Assembly (NCBI RefSeq): GCF_026625565.1
Contig: NZ_CP112998.1
Location: 1,738,501 to 1,802,500, forward strand
Length of the DNA stretch: 64,000 bases
Direction of reading: 5' to 3'
From: Dyadobacter pollutisoli
Lineage (GTDB): Bacteria; Bacteroidota; Bacteroidia; Cytophagales; Spirosomataceae
The stretch's first letter is position 1. Every line of letters begins with the position of its first letter. The notes under the pieces are model-generated. The model made no database searches, was not told the origin of the DNA, and was given only the letters and a program-made list of their open reading frames with translations. Below are positions 51,553-61,000 of this stretch, one piece after another. The translations under genes and the position numbers were made by a program.

Positions 51553-52032
51553 TTACTTTTTGCCCGCAAACGAACGCAGCATCCAGGTGTTTTTTTCTTT
51601 GAATTGCATGAAGCGGTTGACCATATCATTGGTACCGTCATCGCCGGCCTGGTCGCTAGCTTCCAGTAAGTCCCTTTCCAGACTGATGAGCTGCGCCATA
51701 TCGTCGAGAATGGCGTCCACCATATCCAGGTCTTTTAAACCAATGGTATTAATTTCTTTGATTGACGATTCGTTGATATAATCTGCGAACCGGCTGTGTG
51801 GTGGCTTACCCAATGTGAGTACACGTTCAGCGATTTCGTCTATGGTCAGCTGCGCATTAGTATACAGTTCTTCAAATTTAACGTGCAGTGTGAAGAAGTT
51901 CTGGCCCTTGATGTTCCAGTGGCATCCTCTTAGTTTCTGATAATGAATGTGGTAGTTGGCAAGGTAGTCGTTCAAAAGATCGACAACAGGTTTTACTTCC
52001 TTTTCACTCAAACTGATTGATTTGGCATCCAT
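51553..52032 (-). CDS. dps: Dps ferritin-like DNA-protection protein
   Basis: A 159-residue Dps from the start at 52032 (MDAKSISLSEKEVKPVVDLL); the frame opens 19 codons earlier, but a promoter-like element lies inside that extension. Ferroxidase motifs are present: YHIHYQKLRGCHWNIKGQNF (His and Trp), LHVKFEELYTNAQLTIDEIAERVLTLG (Glu/Asp ligands) at the two-fold interface. The C-terminal helix ends MLRSFAGKK. Dps dodecamers oxidise and store iron and shield DNA during oxidative stress and starvation. Probably monocistronic. Confidence 0.93.
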   Translation of the reverse strand: MDAKSISLSEKEVKPVVDLLNDYLANYHIHYQKLRGCHWNIKGQNFFTLHVKFEELYTNAQLTIDEIAERVLTLGKPPHSRFADYINESSIKEINTIGLKDLDMVDAILDDMAQLISLERDLLEASDQAGDDGTNDMVNRFMQFKEKNTWMLRSFAGKK

Positions 52033-52073
52033 AGCTTTATTGATTGGGTTGATATCGTTTGATCTTTTTTTAC

Positions 52074-52081
52074 CAAAACTA
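52074..52081 (-). promoter_or_regulatory. Possible -7 promoter element of dps
   Basis: The minus strand reads TAGTTTTG, a full match to the Bacteroidota -7 consensus TAnnTTTG, about 42 bases before the chosen dps start. No good -33 TTTG is visible at the usual distance, so this is only suggestive. Confidence 0.35.
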
Positions 52082-52237
52082 TACCACAAAATCAGAATTC
52101 CGAGATCTATACGTTAATTCTTCCGAATACGCCTGAAAGTTGTCAGAATGAGTGTTTTTAATGTCTGTTTCGAATGTCAAAGCTGCTCAGGCATGATAGT
52201 TTGATGGCCATCATCATACCCACTAATCAATTCAATT

Positions 52238-52921
52238 ATGTTTTTTAAAAAAGTAAGATCACTCCCGTTTCAGGTAATGCTTATCGCAGGAATGTGCTGG
52301 TCTGGCGCCTCTTTTGCACAGGACAAAGAAGTTGACAAAATCAAGGCTGCGGCAGCAGTGATCAACGATTTTAGCGAAATGAAGGAGAATATCCCTTCGC
52401 AACTACTGGCTATTTCAAAAGGGATCATTATTGTTCCCAAAATGATTAATGCAGGCCTGATAGTAGGAGGTAAGCACGGCAAGGGACTGGCGATGGTGAA
52501 AAAGGATAATGGTGAATGGAGCGATCCTGTTTTTATCAGCATTACCGGTGGCAGCTTCGGTCCGCAGATCGGTGTACAGGCTGTGGACCTGGTATTGGTT
52601 TTCAAAAGTTCTAAAACGCTAACTGAGATCGGTAAAGGCAGCTTTACGCTGGGGGGGGACCTTTCGGTAGCCGCCGGACCCATGGGCAGGAGCTCTTCTG
52701 CCAGCACGGATTACAAGCTGGAAGCAGAGGTTTACTCCTATTCAAGAAGCAAGGGGCTGTTTGCCGGCATTACATTGAATGGAGCGGCATTGTCAGTGGA
52801 TAGCAAGGCTAATAGCACTTTTTATAGTGATTTTACCAATGCTAATGCGGTTTTCGAAAACTCTCAGATCTCAAACGGCGCGATCGATGAGCTGAGAGAC
52901 CAGTTGGATGCTCTGAATTAA
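52238..52921 (+). CDS. SYLF-domain lipid-binding protein
   Basis: A 227-residue exported protein of the Ysc84/SYLF family. Signal peptide to about residue 27 (GASFAQ). The SYLF domain covers most of the rest: AISKGIIIVPKMINAGLIVGGKHGKGLAMVK in pieces, PVFISITGGSFGPQIGVQAVDLVLVF, and YSRSKGLFAGITLNGAALSVDSKAN. SYLF proteins bind phosphoinositides or other lipids in eukaryotes; the bacterial role is unknown, probably at the envelope. A tract of eight G (52651-52658) lies within the coding region. The KTSC gene follows 10 bases after the stop. Confidence 0.9.
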   Translation: MFFKKVRSLPFQVMLIAGMCWSGASFAQDKEVDKIKAAAAVINDFSEMKENIPSQLLAISKGIIIVPKMINAGLIVGGKHGKGLAMVKKDNGEWSDPVFISITGGSFGPQIGVQAVDLVLVFKSSKTLTEIGKGSFTLGGDLSVAAGPMGRSSSASTDYKLEAEVYSYSRSKGLFAGITLNGAALSVDSKANSTFYSDFTNANAVFENSQISNGAIDELRDQLDALN

Positions 52922-52931
52922 AGAAGAAGGT

Positions 52932-53132
52932 ATGCCATCATCCGTTGTTTCCAAAATAATCTACAAAGAGGAAACAGAAACATTGCGAATTGTTTATGTT
53001 TCAGGAATGGTGTACGACTACAAAAAAGTCCCCTGGGAAGTATACGAAGCCATGAAAAGCTCCGGTTCCAAGGGGATTTTTTTGAATAAACACATCAAGG
53101 GCAACTATGAATTTGAGAAAGTCGAAGATTGA
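52932..53132 (+). CDS. KTSC domain protein
   Basis: A 66-residue protein with the KTSC pattern: SSVVSKIIYKEETETLRIVYVSGMVYDYKKV in pieces, then VPWEVYEAMKSSGSKGIFLN, and KGNYEFEKV at the end. This small domain also occurs at the C-terminus of lysyl-tRNA synthetases and as a single protein; it may bind nucleic acid. It lies 10 bases after the SYLF gene, probably in one transcript. Confidence 0.88.
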   Translation: MPSSVVSKIIYKEETETLRIVYVSGMVYDYKKVPWEVYEAMKSSGSKGIFLNKHIKGNYEFEKVED

Positions 53133-53137
53133 TGCGT

Positions 53138-53326
53138 CTATGCCAGCTCGCAGTTTTTCTCGTTGCAAAATTTCACCTCTCCCGTCTCCTCATTTCTGCA
53201 TTTAACCTTTCCGGTAATCTTGGTGGTCGCACCTTTTTGAATGGATTCGTGATTTAAAATCATCCAAATCCCCTTTTGCCCTTTGATCGTGACCTTTGTG
53301 CGGTCAAAAAATTTCTGTACTGCCAT
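53138..53326 (-). CDS. Unknown 62-residue protein
   Basis: Start chosen at 53326 (MAVQKFFDRTKVTIKGQKG), with an AGG just upstream; an ATG eight codons earlier is possible. The product is a small basic beta-rich protein with three Cys near the end (VKCRNEETGEVKFCNEKNCELA), possibly metal-binding or disulfide-bonded. No signal peptide is seen. It converges on the KTSC gene with five bases between. I do not recognise the family. Confidence 0.65.
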   Translation of the reverse strand: MAVQKFFDRTKVTIKGQKGIWMILNHESIQKGATTKITGKVKCRNEETGEVKFCNEKNCELA

Positions 53327-53404
53327 CCTGTTTTTAATATTGCCAGGCAAAGATAGTAAATCTAATTACGCTCCCTAAGCCGGTCCGGTCGTAAGGATAG
53401 GATC

Positions 53405-55117
53405 TTAAATATTCCCTTTCTTCTTTTCCTTCACCGCGTGATCCACGGCCCGGGCAGTGAGGGCCATGTAAGTTAGTGATGGGTTCTGGGTCGCAGTGGA
53501 AGTCATGCAGCCGCCGTCGGTGACAAACACATTAGGCACATGGTGCATCTGGTTCCATTTGTTTAGCAGGGAAGTTTTAGGATCATTACCCATGCGTACA
53601 CCGCCCATTTCATGATTTTCACTACCAGGGTTACGCTTGGTGTCCGAAGTTTTAATGTTAGTGAAGCCGGATTTTTGGAGCATTTCACTGAGCTCATTAT
53701 AAAAATCCTTAACCATTTTCATGTCGTTATCGTCAAAATCCACCGACATGCGAAGCTGAGGAATGCCCCAGGCATCCTTCCGGTCATTGTCGAGTGTTAT
53801 AAAATTGGTCTCTTTCGGTATCGTTTCGCCCATCATCTGCGCACCCAGGCTCCACCCGCTTTCATCCGGACTAAATAGTGAATCCTTCAATGATTCACCC
53901 AATCCCGAAGTCGGATTGCCCATTTTGGAGGCTGAAAAGGAAGTAGCGTAGCCACGCAGAAAATCGGTATCCTGCTTGAACACATTACGAAACCGGGGAA
54001 TGTAGGCACCATTGGGCCTTCTTCCATCAACGGTGCTGTCGTGAAAGCCGTCAAATTCGGCGGTAACCCGTCCGCGGTAATTATGAAAACCGATGAATTT
54101 CCCTAAAAAACCACTGTCATTGCCCAGTCCATTTGGAAAACGGCTGGATTTGGAATTCAGCAGTATCAGGTTCGAATTAATGGCCGATGCGTTTACAAAA
54201 ATGATTTTGGCATAATATTCCGTCATTTCTTTCGTGAGTGTATCCACTACCCGCACACCTGTCGCACGTTTTTTCTTTTCGTCATAAATCACCGAATGCA
54301 CCACAGAATGCGGCCTCAGTGTCAGATTACCCGTTTTTTCGGCCCATGGTAAAGTTGAGGAATTGGTACTGAAATACCCGCCAAACGGACAACCCCGCTG
54401 GCACATATTCCGGTGCTGACATTTGGCACGTCCCTGAGCTGTGTGTATGGGCTGCGGGTCCGTGATATGGGCAGCGCGACCAATGATTACCGGGCGGGTA
54501 TTGTTGTAATTTTTGGCAGTTTGCTGGCTGAAATGTTTCTCTACACAGCTCATTTCGTGCGGCGACAGAAATTCTCCGTCAGGCAGTTGTGGAAGACCGT
54601 CTTTATTTCCCGAAATACCTGCAAATTTCTCAACGTAGCTGTACCAAGGCGCAATGTCTTTGTAGCGGATCGGCCAGTCGATCGCAAAACCGTCGCGGGC
54701 TGGGCCTTCGAAATCAAAGTCGGACCAGCGCTGGGTTTGCCTCGCCCATAAAAGCGACCTTCCGCCAACCTGGTAGCCCCGCATCCAGTCAAATGGCTTG
54801 TCCTGCACATACGGATGCTCAGCATCTTTTACCACAAAATGCATGGCATCCTCTTTGAAGATATAATGCTTACTGGCGATAGGATTGGCTTCACGAATGG
54901 CCAGGGTAGGCTGCCCCAGATGCTCGAATTCCCAAGGCTGCATATTGGTGGTAGTATAGTCTTTAATGTGCTTTACATCCCGCCCACGTTCCAGGACCAA
55001 TGTTTTTAATCCTTTCTCTGTCAGTTCCTTCGCTGCCCACCCGCCGCTGATGCCGGTACCCACTACGATCGCATCGAAAGTGCGTTCTTTTACTGAATCT
55101 ATATTGAAATTTGCCAT
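53405..55117 (-). CDS. GMC family oxidoreductase
   Basis: A 570-residue FAD enzyme of the glucose-methanol-choline family. ADP-binding fold: FDAIVVGTGISGGWAAKELTEKG with the acidic end LVLERG. FAD-loop segment: RGYQVGGRSLLWARQTQRWSD in pieces. A Cys-rich segment (CQHRNMCQRGCPFGG) is typical of the gluconate/fructose-dehydrogenase-like branch and may hold an Fe-S cluster or disulfides. The active-site His is in NPGSENHEMGGVRMG, and the C-terminus has ATQNPSLTYMALTARAVDHA. It has no signal peptide; relatives are exported piggy-back with a Tat-dependent small subunit, which I do not find here. Its start is 17 bases after the esterase gene. Confidence 0.93.
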   Translation of the reverse strand: MANFNIDSVKERTFDAIVVGTGISGGWAAKELTEKGLKTLVLERGRDVKHIKDYTTTNMQPWEFEHLGQPTLAIREANPIASKHYIFKEDAMHFVVKDAEHPYVQDKPFDWMRGYQVGGRSLLWARQTQRWSDFDFEGPARDGFAIDWPIRYKDIAPWYSYVEKFAGISGNKDGLPQLPDGEFLSPHEMSCVEKHFSQQTAKNYNNTRPVIIGRAAHITDPQPIHTAQGRAKCQHRNMCQRGCPFGGYFSTNSSTLPWAEKTGNLTLRPHSVVHSVIYDEKKKRATGVRVVDTLTKEMTEYYAKIIFVNASAINSNLILLNSKSSRFPNGLGNDSGFLGKFIGFHNYRGRVTAEFDGFHDSTVDGRRPNGAYIPRFRNVFKQDTDFLRGYATSFSASKMGNPTSGLGESLKDSLFSPDESGWSLGAQMMGETIPKETNFITLDNDRKDAWGIPQLRMSVDFDDNDMKMVKDFYNELSEMLQKSGFTNIKTSDTKRNPGSENHEMGGVRMGNDPKTSLLNKWNQMHHVPNVFVTDGGCMTSTATQNPSLTYMALTARAVDHAVKEKKKGNI

Positions 55118-55134
55118 ATCTGATATTGAAAACT

Positions 55135-56334
55135 TTACTTAATGGAAGGCCTCATATTCCAAACATTGGGCAGTAGCTTGTCATGCAACAGCATGCGCCA
55201 GGTTCCCCAATCGTGAGCGCCGTCGCCACCAATAAAATAGTCGTGTTTAACGCCGACCTTCTCTAATGCCTTGTGCGTTGCCTCGGATCTTTTCCCTACA
55301 AAATCAAGTTCTCCGCTGCCGAGACCAATAAGCAGGTAATTAACTTTTGATCTTACATTGGGATCATTGAAAAAAGCAGGATTAAGTTTTTCAGGTTCTA
55401 GATCACCTGCACTCAGGATTCCAAAAGAGGCGAACAAATCCAATGCATTGAAACCCACGGCCTGCGTGTGGCGTCCGCCCATTGAAAGCCCTGCCAATGC
55501 GCGTCCACTTCTGTGCTTCTCTGTATTATAATGGCTGTCTACAAAAGGAACAATCTCTTTCCTCAATTCCTGTTCAAACAGTTGGTAGGTCTTTTCAAGA
55601 TGCTTGGGGTCGTTTCGGTGCAGTACCTGGTTATTGGGCATCACGATGATAGTGGGAAACATTTTTGCCTCTGCTAACAGGTTGTCTGCAATGAAATTCG
55701 CCCGGCCGTCCAGCATCCATCCGGAAGCCAGCTCCCCGCTGCCTCCGAGCAGGTACAGCACTTTGTACTTCTGTACAGGCAGGTAACCCGGCGGCGTGTA
55801 TACAAACATTTCACGCTCGCCGTTCAAGACTTTGGAATGATAAATATGTCTGGTAACATTGCCATGAGGGACATTCAAAGCATCATAATATGCGCCCTTT
55901 TTGTCATGGACAACCACATTACTATATCCCGGCTGGTTGGAAGTGCCAGTTAATGTATTGTTGGGATCGGCAATCGCTACGCCGTCCAGCAGCAGCCGGT
56001 ACACGTAAATATTAGGCTTCACCGGCCCCACTGTAAGTGACCATAAACCTTCACTGTCTTTCACAAAGGGAATATTAGTCTTGCTTTTCAATGCCAGTAG
56101 GATCGGTCCGCCGGTCAGTTCCACTTTTTGAGCGTCAGGAGCTTTCAGCCGAAAAGTAATAGTGTGGTCGTCACGTACTTCAGGCGAAATGACATTACCG
56201 CCGTAAGGAACCAGGTTTTCTGTATTTTTCTGCGGGTCCCAATCCAGGTTCACATTGGCTTGCTGGGCAAATGCGAGCGTTACCGCAGCCCAAAGCATTG
56301 CAGGGACCAAGAAATAATATTTCGAATGTTTCAT
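55135..56334 (-). CDS. Secreted esterase with N-terminal E-set domain
   Basis: A 399-residue exported protein. Signal peptide to about 23 (TLAFAQ). An immunoglobulin-like/CBM48-type domain (about 45-150: DDHTITFRLKAPDAQKVELTG ... YVYRLLLDGVAIADPNN in pieces) is followed by a feruloyl-esterase-like alpha/beta hydrolase. Catalytic elbow: GRALAGLSMGGRHTQ (Ser). Candidate Asp near GSGELDFVG, and His in GGDGAHDWGTWR. Enzymes with this layout release acyl groups from plant polysaccharides or other secreted esters. It lies between the DUF1501 gene (180-base gap) and the GMC oxidoreductase gene, so it probably belongs to the same system. Confidence 0.88.
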   Translation of the reverse strand: MKHSKYYFLVPAMLWAAVTLAFAQQANVNLDWDPQKNTENLVPYGGNVISPEVRDDHTITFRLKAPDAQKVELTGGPILLALKSKTNIPFVKDSEGLWSLTVGPVKPNIYVYRLLLDGVAIADPNNTLTGTSNQPGYSNVVVHDKKGAYYDALNVPHGNVTRHIYHSKVLNGEREMFVYTPPGYLPVQKYKVLYLLGGSGELASGWMLDGRANFIADNLLAEAKMFPTIIVMPNNQVLHRNDPKHLEKTYQLFEQELRKEIVPFVDSHYNTEKHRSGRALAGLSMGGRHTQAVGFNALDLFASFGILSAGDLEPEKLNPAFFNDPNVRSKVNYLLIGLGSGELDFVGKRSEATHKALEKVGVKHDYFIGGDGAHDWGTWRMLLHDKLLPNVWNMRPSIK

Positions 56335-56512
56335 TGTCGATCAATTTAGCCACGCATTATAAAAGTGCCCAAAGTGAGCAGCGCAATCCCTAACAAAGAC
56401 GCGGGAACGGCAGGGATACTACCGCAACAGCTAAAAAAATAGGATAATTTTATGGAAGCAGTTTTTCACCACCAACAGATCTTACCTGACAATAATACTA
56501 CTTAACTGATGC

Positions 56513-58021
56513 TCACGCGAGAATGTCTTTCACTACATTACCGTGCACGTCCGTAAGGCGGAACCGCCTGCCCTGGAACTTGTATGTAAGGCGCTCGTGA
56601 TCAACGCCCATCAGGTACATGAGTGTGGCGTGGAAATCATGTACATGTACGGGGTTCTTGACGATATTATAACTGAAATCGTCCGTTTCACCATAGCTCA
56701 CGCCAGCCTTCACGCCAGCGCCAGCCATCCACATCGTAAAGCAGCGCGGGTGATGGTCGCGGCCATAATCGTCGGCTGTCAGCTTGCCTTGTGAGTAAAC
56801 CGTCCTGCCGAATTCGCCTCCCCAAATCACCAGCGTATCGTCGAGTAACCCACGTCTTTTAAGATCCATAATGAGCGCACCCGTGGCCTGGTCAGTATTT
56901 TTGCATTGCTGGGCAATTCCCTTGGGCAAGCCGCCGTGCTGGTCCCAACCCTGATGGTAGAGCTGCACAAATTTCACATCCTTTTCCAAAAGCTTTCTGG
57001 CCAGAATGCAGTTGGCGGCATAAGAACCCGCGTCGCGGCTGTCGGGGCCATAAAGGTCGAAAATTTCGTCAGGCTCATCGGAGGTATCCATTACCTCGGG
57101 CACGGAAGTCTGCATGCGGAATGCCATTTCGTATTGTGCAATGCGGTTATTGATCTCCGGATCGCCGTACGAGTCATTTTGCAGCTGGTTGAGTTGGGAA
57201 AGGTATTGCAGCATTTCCTTTCTGTCGGATCCGTCGTAGCCTTCCGGATTATTCAGAAACAGCACGGGATCTTTGCCCGAGCGAAATTGGACGCCCTGAT
57301 GCCTGGATTCCAGAAATCCATTTCCCCAAAGCCGTGCATATAAAGGTTGGTCCTTCGGCGCATTCTTGGATACCAATACAATGAATGTCGGCAGGTTGTT
57401 ATTGTCGGAACCCAATCCGTAACTTACCCAGGAGCCAATGGAAGGCCTGCCAGGTAGCTGGTTGCCAGTCTGGAAAAATGTGATGGCCGGGTCGTGGTTG
57501 ATGGCCTCGGAATAAATAGACTTCACAATGCACAGATCATCAACGACTTTGGCGGTGTAAGGCAGTAGCTCGCTGACCCAGGTCTGGTTTTTACCATGCT
57601 GGCTGAAATTGTAGATGGACGGTACCATTGGTAATGCGCTCTGATTGGCGCTCATCCCCGTCAGTCGCTGACCTTTACGAACGGAATCCGGCAGATTTTG
57701 GCCAGCCAATTTGATCAGTCCCGGCTTATAATCGAATGTTTCGAACTGCGACGGTCCACCGCTCATGAAAAGGTACACCACTCTTTTTGCCTTTGGAGCA
57801 ATGTGCGGTAGTGCTTTCAGGATTTCCTCTTCCATATTACCAGGTGCCGGTGCCTGGCGCGAGCCAGATCCATGCAGCTTATCGATCCCGAACAGGGAGC
57901 CCATCGCCAAAGCGCCTAGTCCCAATGATGTTTTGGTCAAAAATCTTCGCCTGTCCAGTTTCTTATGCAGCTGGTCAAACTCGGGGGTATGTACCCTGAA
58001 CTCCTCGTCGTGATGGTGCAT
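56513..58021 (-). CDS. DUF1501 domain protein with Tat signal
   Basis: A 502-residue protein of the DUF1501 family (alkaline-phosphatase/sulfatase-like fold). The N-terminus has a twin-arginine motif after a long lead (KKLDRRRFLTKTSLGLGALAMG), so it is exported folded. Family motifs: AKRVVYLFMSGGPSQFETFD, SEAINHDPAITFFQTG, QLYHQGWDQHGGLPKG and VIWGGEFGRTVYSQG, where Asp/His/Glu could bind metals. The substrate is unknown. Its ATG lies three bases after the stop of the DUF1549/DUF1553 gene, the standard pairing seen in Planctomycetes and Cytophagales, so the two probably act together in the periplasm. Confidence 0.92.
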   Translation of the reverse strand: MHHHDEEFRVHTPEFDQLHKKLDRRRFLTKTSLGLGALAMGSLFGIDKLHGSGSRQAPAPGNMEEEILKALPHIAPKAKRVVYLFMSGGPSQFETFDYKPGLIKLAGQNLPDSVRKGQRLTGMSANQSALPMVPSIYNFSQHGKNQTWVSELLPYTAKVVDDLCIVKSIYSEAINHDPAITFFQTGNQLPGRPSIGSWVSYGLGSDNNNLPTFIVLVSKNAPKDQPLYARLWGNGFLESRHQGVQFRSGKDPVLFLNNPEGYDGSDRKEMLQYLSQLNQLQNDSYGDPEINNRIAQYEMAFRMQTSVPEVMDTSDEPDEIFDLYGPDSRDAGSYAANCILARKLLEKDVKFVQLYHQGWDQHGGLPKGIAQQCKNTDQATGALIMDLKRRGLLDDTLVIWGGEFGRTVYSQGKLTADDYGRDHHPRCFTMWMAGAGVKAGVSYGETDDFSYNIVKNPVHVHDFHATLMYLMGVDHERLTYKFQGRRFRLTDVHGNVVKDILA

Positions 58022-58024
58022 AGC

Positions 58025-61000
58025 TTATCTTTTGGTTAAACTCGCGTCAGAATTAAGTATCGTGCTGGCAACCACACTGTTGGCAGCTACCATGGCCGGG
58101 TCGATTTTTGATGTCACTTTAAATTGACCGCTGGTAAGCCAGCCGCGGGCCTTCTCGGGATTTTTAGAAAACTTTTCCTTTTCCACTTTTTGTAATCGGA
58201 CCAACAGGTTCAGTTCTTTGGATGGCGGCTTTTTGCCGGTTAGTCTTCGGTACGCAACGGTAATGGCGGCCCTTGGATCTGCTATACGGGTCATTTGCTC
58301 GCCCATTACCTTCGCTGCTTCAATGAATGTAGGATCATTCAATGTGACCAAAGCTTGTAAAGGCGTATTGGTTTTTTGTCTGCGAACCACGCAATAACTG
58401 CGGGTAGTAGCGTCGAAAGTTGCCAACGTGGGGTTGGGCACTGATCGTTTTACGATCACGTAGAGGCTTCTTCTGTATACTGCATCTCCTGAATCCGGGT
58501 CGTAGCTCGTGTTGTTGATAGACCATAATCCGTCCGGCTGGTAAGGTTTCACACTTTTCCCGCCGATTTTTTTGTTCAATAGTCCGCTCGCCATCAATGC
58601 ATTATCGCGGATCATCTCGGCAGACAGTCGGTTGGCCGGGCCACGTGCATATAATCTGTTTTCAGGGTCTTTGTCACGAACATCCTTGCTAGTACGGGAG
58701 TCCTGACGATATGTTGCTGACATAACGATCAGTTTATTCATCTTTTTAATATCCCAGCCCGATTCGCGGAATGTTACCGCCAGCCAGTCAAGCAGTTCCG
58801 GATGGCTCGGCATTTCGCCCTGGTTGCCAAAGTCTTCGGTCGTTTTGACGATTCCGGCGCCAAAAAAGTTTTGCCAGAGACGGTTCACTTCCACCCTGGC
58901 GGTAAGCGGATTGTCAGGGTGGGTCAGCCATTGGGCGAGCCCGTAACGGTTTTTGGGTAAATTTTTTGGAAAAGCCAAAATGGACTGAGGCGTTGCCGGA
59001 AATACTTTTTCACCGGGTGCATCGTAATTCCCCCGTAGCAAAATATGCGTCTGCTTGGGTTTCGGCATTTCCTGCATCACCATTAACTCGGGAATGCGTT
59101 CAGTGGAATCGGCCTGCGCCGTACGGGCGATTTGTAAATTCTTTCGGGCCAGATTGGTTTCGGGGCTAATAGCGGACAAATAGTAATCACGCAATGCAGC
59201 GGTTTCGGTCGGGGAAAGCTGAGATGTCATTTTCGCAGTGATGGCTGACCAGTTGGTTTTACGCGCCAAAATCCCGGTTTCAAAAGGTGTCAATGCGCGA
59301 TTGTAGACTACGATGTCATCGACTTTACCGCCGGTAAAACCAAGGCCCCGCCACCATGCACCAATTTGCAAGCCTGGCTCAACTGAAAATTTGAACAAAA
59401 TATCCTTTGTAAGCTGATCCATGGTGGTTTCCATAGCGGCCTCGGCACCATCCATATACAGTTTCAGACCGCTGGCTTTGGACGAACCATCGTAAGTGAC
59501 AGTAAGCTGAATCCATTTGTTTCTGGGAACTGGCATGGTAGTGACGCGGGTAATGGCATTGGAAGGCGCAGTATGAGCCATATTCAGCTCCAAACGGTCA
59601 TTTTTTAGATACAAATGATACCCTCTGAAATTGTAAAGCCGCTCTGCCTGACTTTTGTGAAGGATCACACCTTCTTTGAGATTCGCGGGCACATTCACCC
59701 AAATGCCAATGGTGAAAGGTTCCGATTTGCGGAATACACCCGCCTGATTCAGATCCAAAAACACGTCACCGTTTAGTAGCAATGCTTCTCTGTCGGCTGT
59801 TTTTTCAAACTCAGGATCTCCGCCAGCCTGGCCCGACTCACGTTTCATCGTCCCTCTTTCTTTTGGATTGGCCTTGTTTTGCAGTGAGCCTTTATCGAAT
59901 GTGTATTGGGCCTGCAAGCCTGTATGTGGAATATTTTGTTTAGCCAGCAGCTTATGGTTGCCTTTTTTTAGCCAATCACTAAAACCCGAAATCGCTTCGC
60001 GCTGGCTTTCTGAAAGCTTTTTTTCCTGGATTTTGATATTGGCGTTAATGAAACGCAGCATTCTTTCCTGCTCTGGAGAGGGTAGCATCAATGTTGGCGT
60101 CGGCAGGGCATCATTCCAGGAGATTTGGCCGGCTTCTTTCACATTATTAAAGAAACTGAAAAGCTCGTAATAATTTTTCTGGGTGATCGGATCATATTTG
60201 TGATCGTGACATTTGGCGCATCCTACCGATATACCCATGAAAGCGTCACCGAACGTGTTGGTACGGTCCACGACATATTCCGCCTGAAACTCTTCCTCTA
60301 TCACGCCGCCTTCCATGTTTTGCTGATGGTTGCGGTTAAATGCAGTGGCGATTACCATGTCGCGGGTCGGATGGGCCATGAGGTCGCCAGCCAGCTGCCA
60401 GTGGATAAACTGATCGTAATGCATGTTTTTGTTGAAAGCGCCGATTACCCAGTCGCGGTATGGCGACATGTCCCGCAGCCGGTCTACCGTATAACCGTGT
60501 GAGTCAGCAAAACGGGCCAGGTCCAGCCAGTCAACGGCCATTTTTTCCCCGTAATGTGGTGATGCCAGCAAGCGGTCGACTTGTTTTTCATAGGCATTTG
60601 ATGCGTTATCTTTCAAAAATGCGTCCGTTTCCTCCAAAGTAGGGGGCAGGCCAGTCAGGTCAAGAGATAATCTTCTAAGGAGTAATGCTTTCTCAGCCTG
60701 GGCGGAGGGGTGCAAGTTTTCTTCTTCCAGTTTTTGGAAAATAAAATGATCGATAGGGTTGACCGCCAGGTTGCTGTGCGAAATTTTGGGAAGATCTGTT
60801 TTTTCAGGTTTTACAAATGCCCAGTGGGGTTTATACTCCGCCCCATCTTCAATCCATTTGATTAAAGCAGCCTTTTCTCTGGCCGTGAGCGACAGATGTG
60901 ACTCTGGCGTAGGCATGATATATTCCGGATCGCTGGAAATGATTCGGTGGAAAAACTCGCTATCAGCAAGATCGCCGGGATCAATGGCTGCTCTTCCTGA

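Noticed and set aside
52202..52213. Perfect palindrome TGATGGCCATCA upstream of the SYLF gene
   Set aside because: Could be an operator, but a single 12-base palindrome without a second copy or known regulator is not enough to call.
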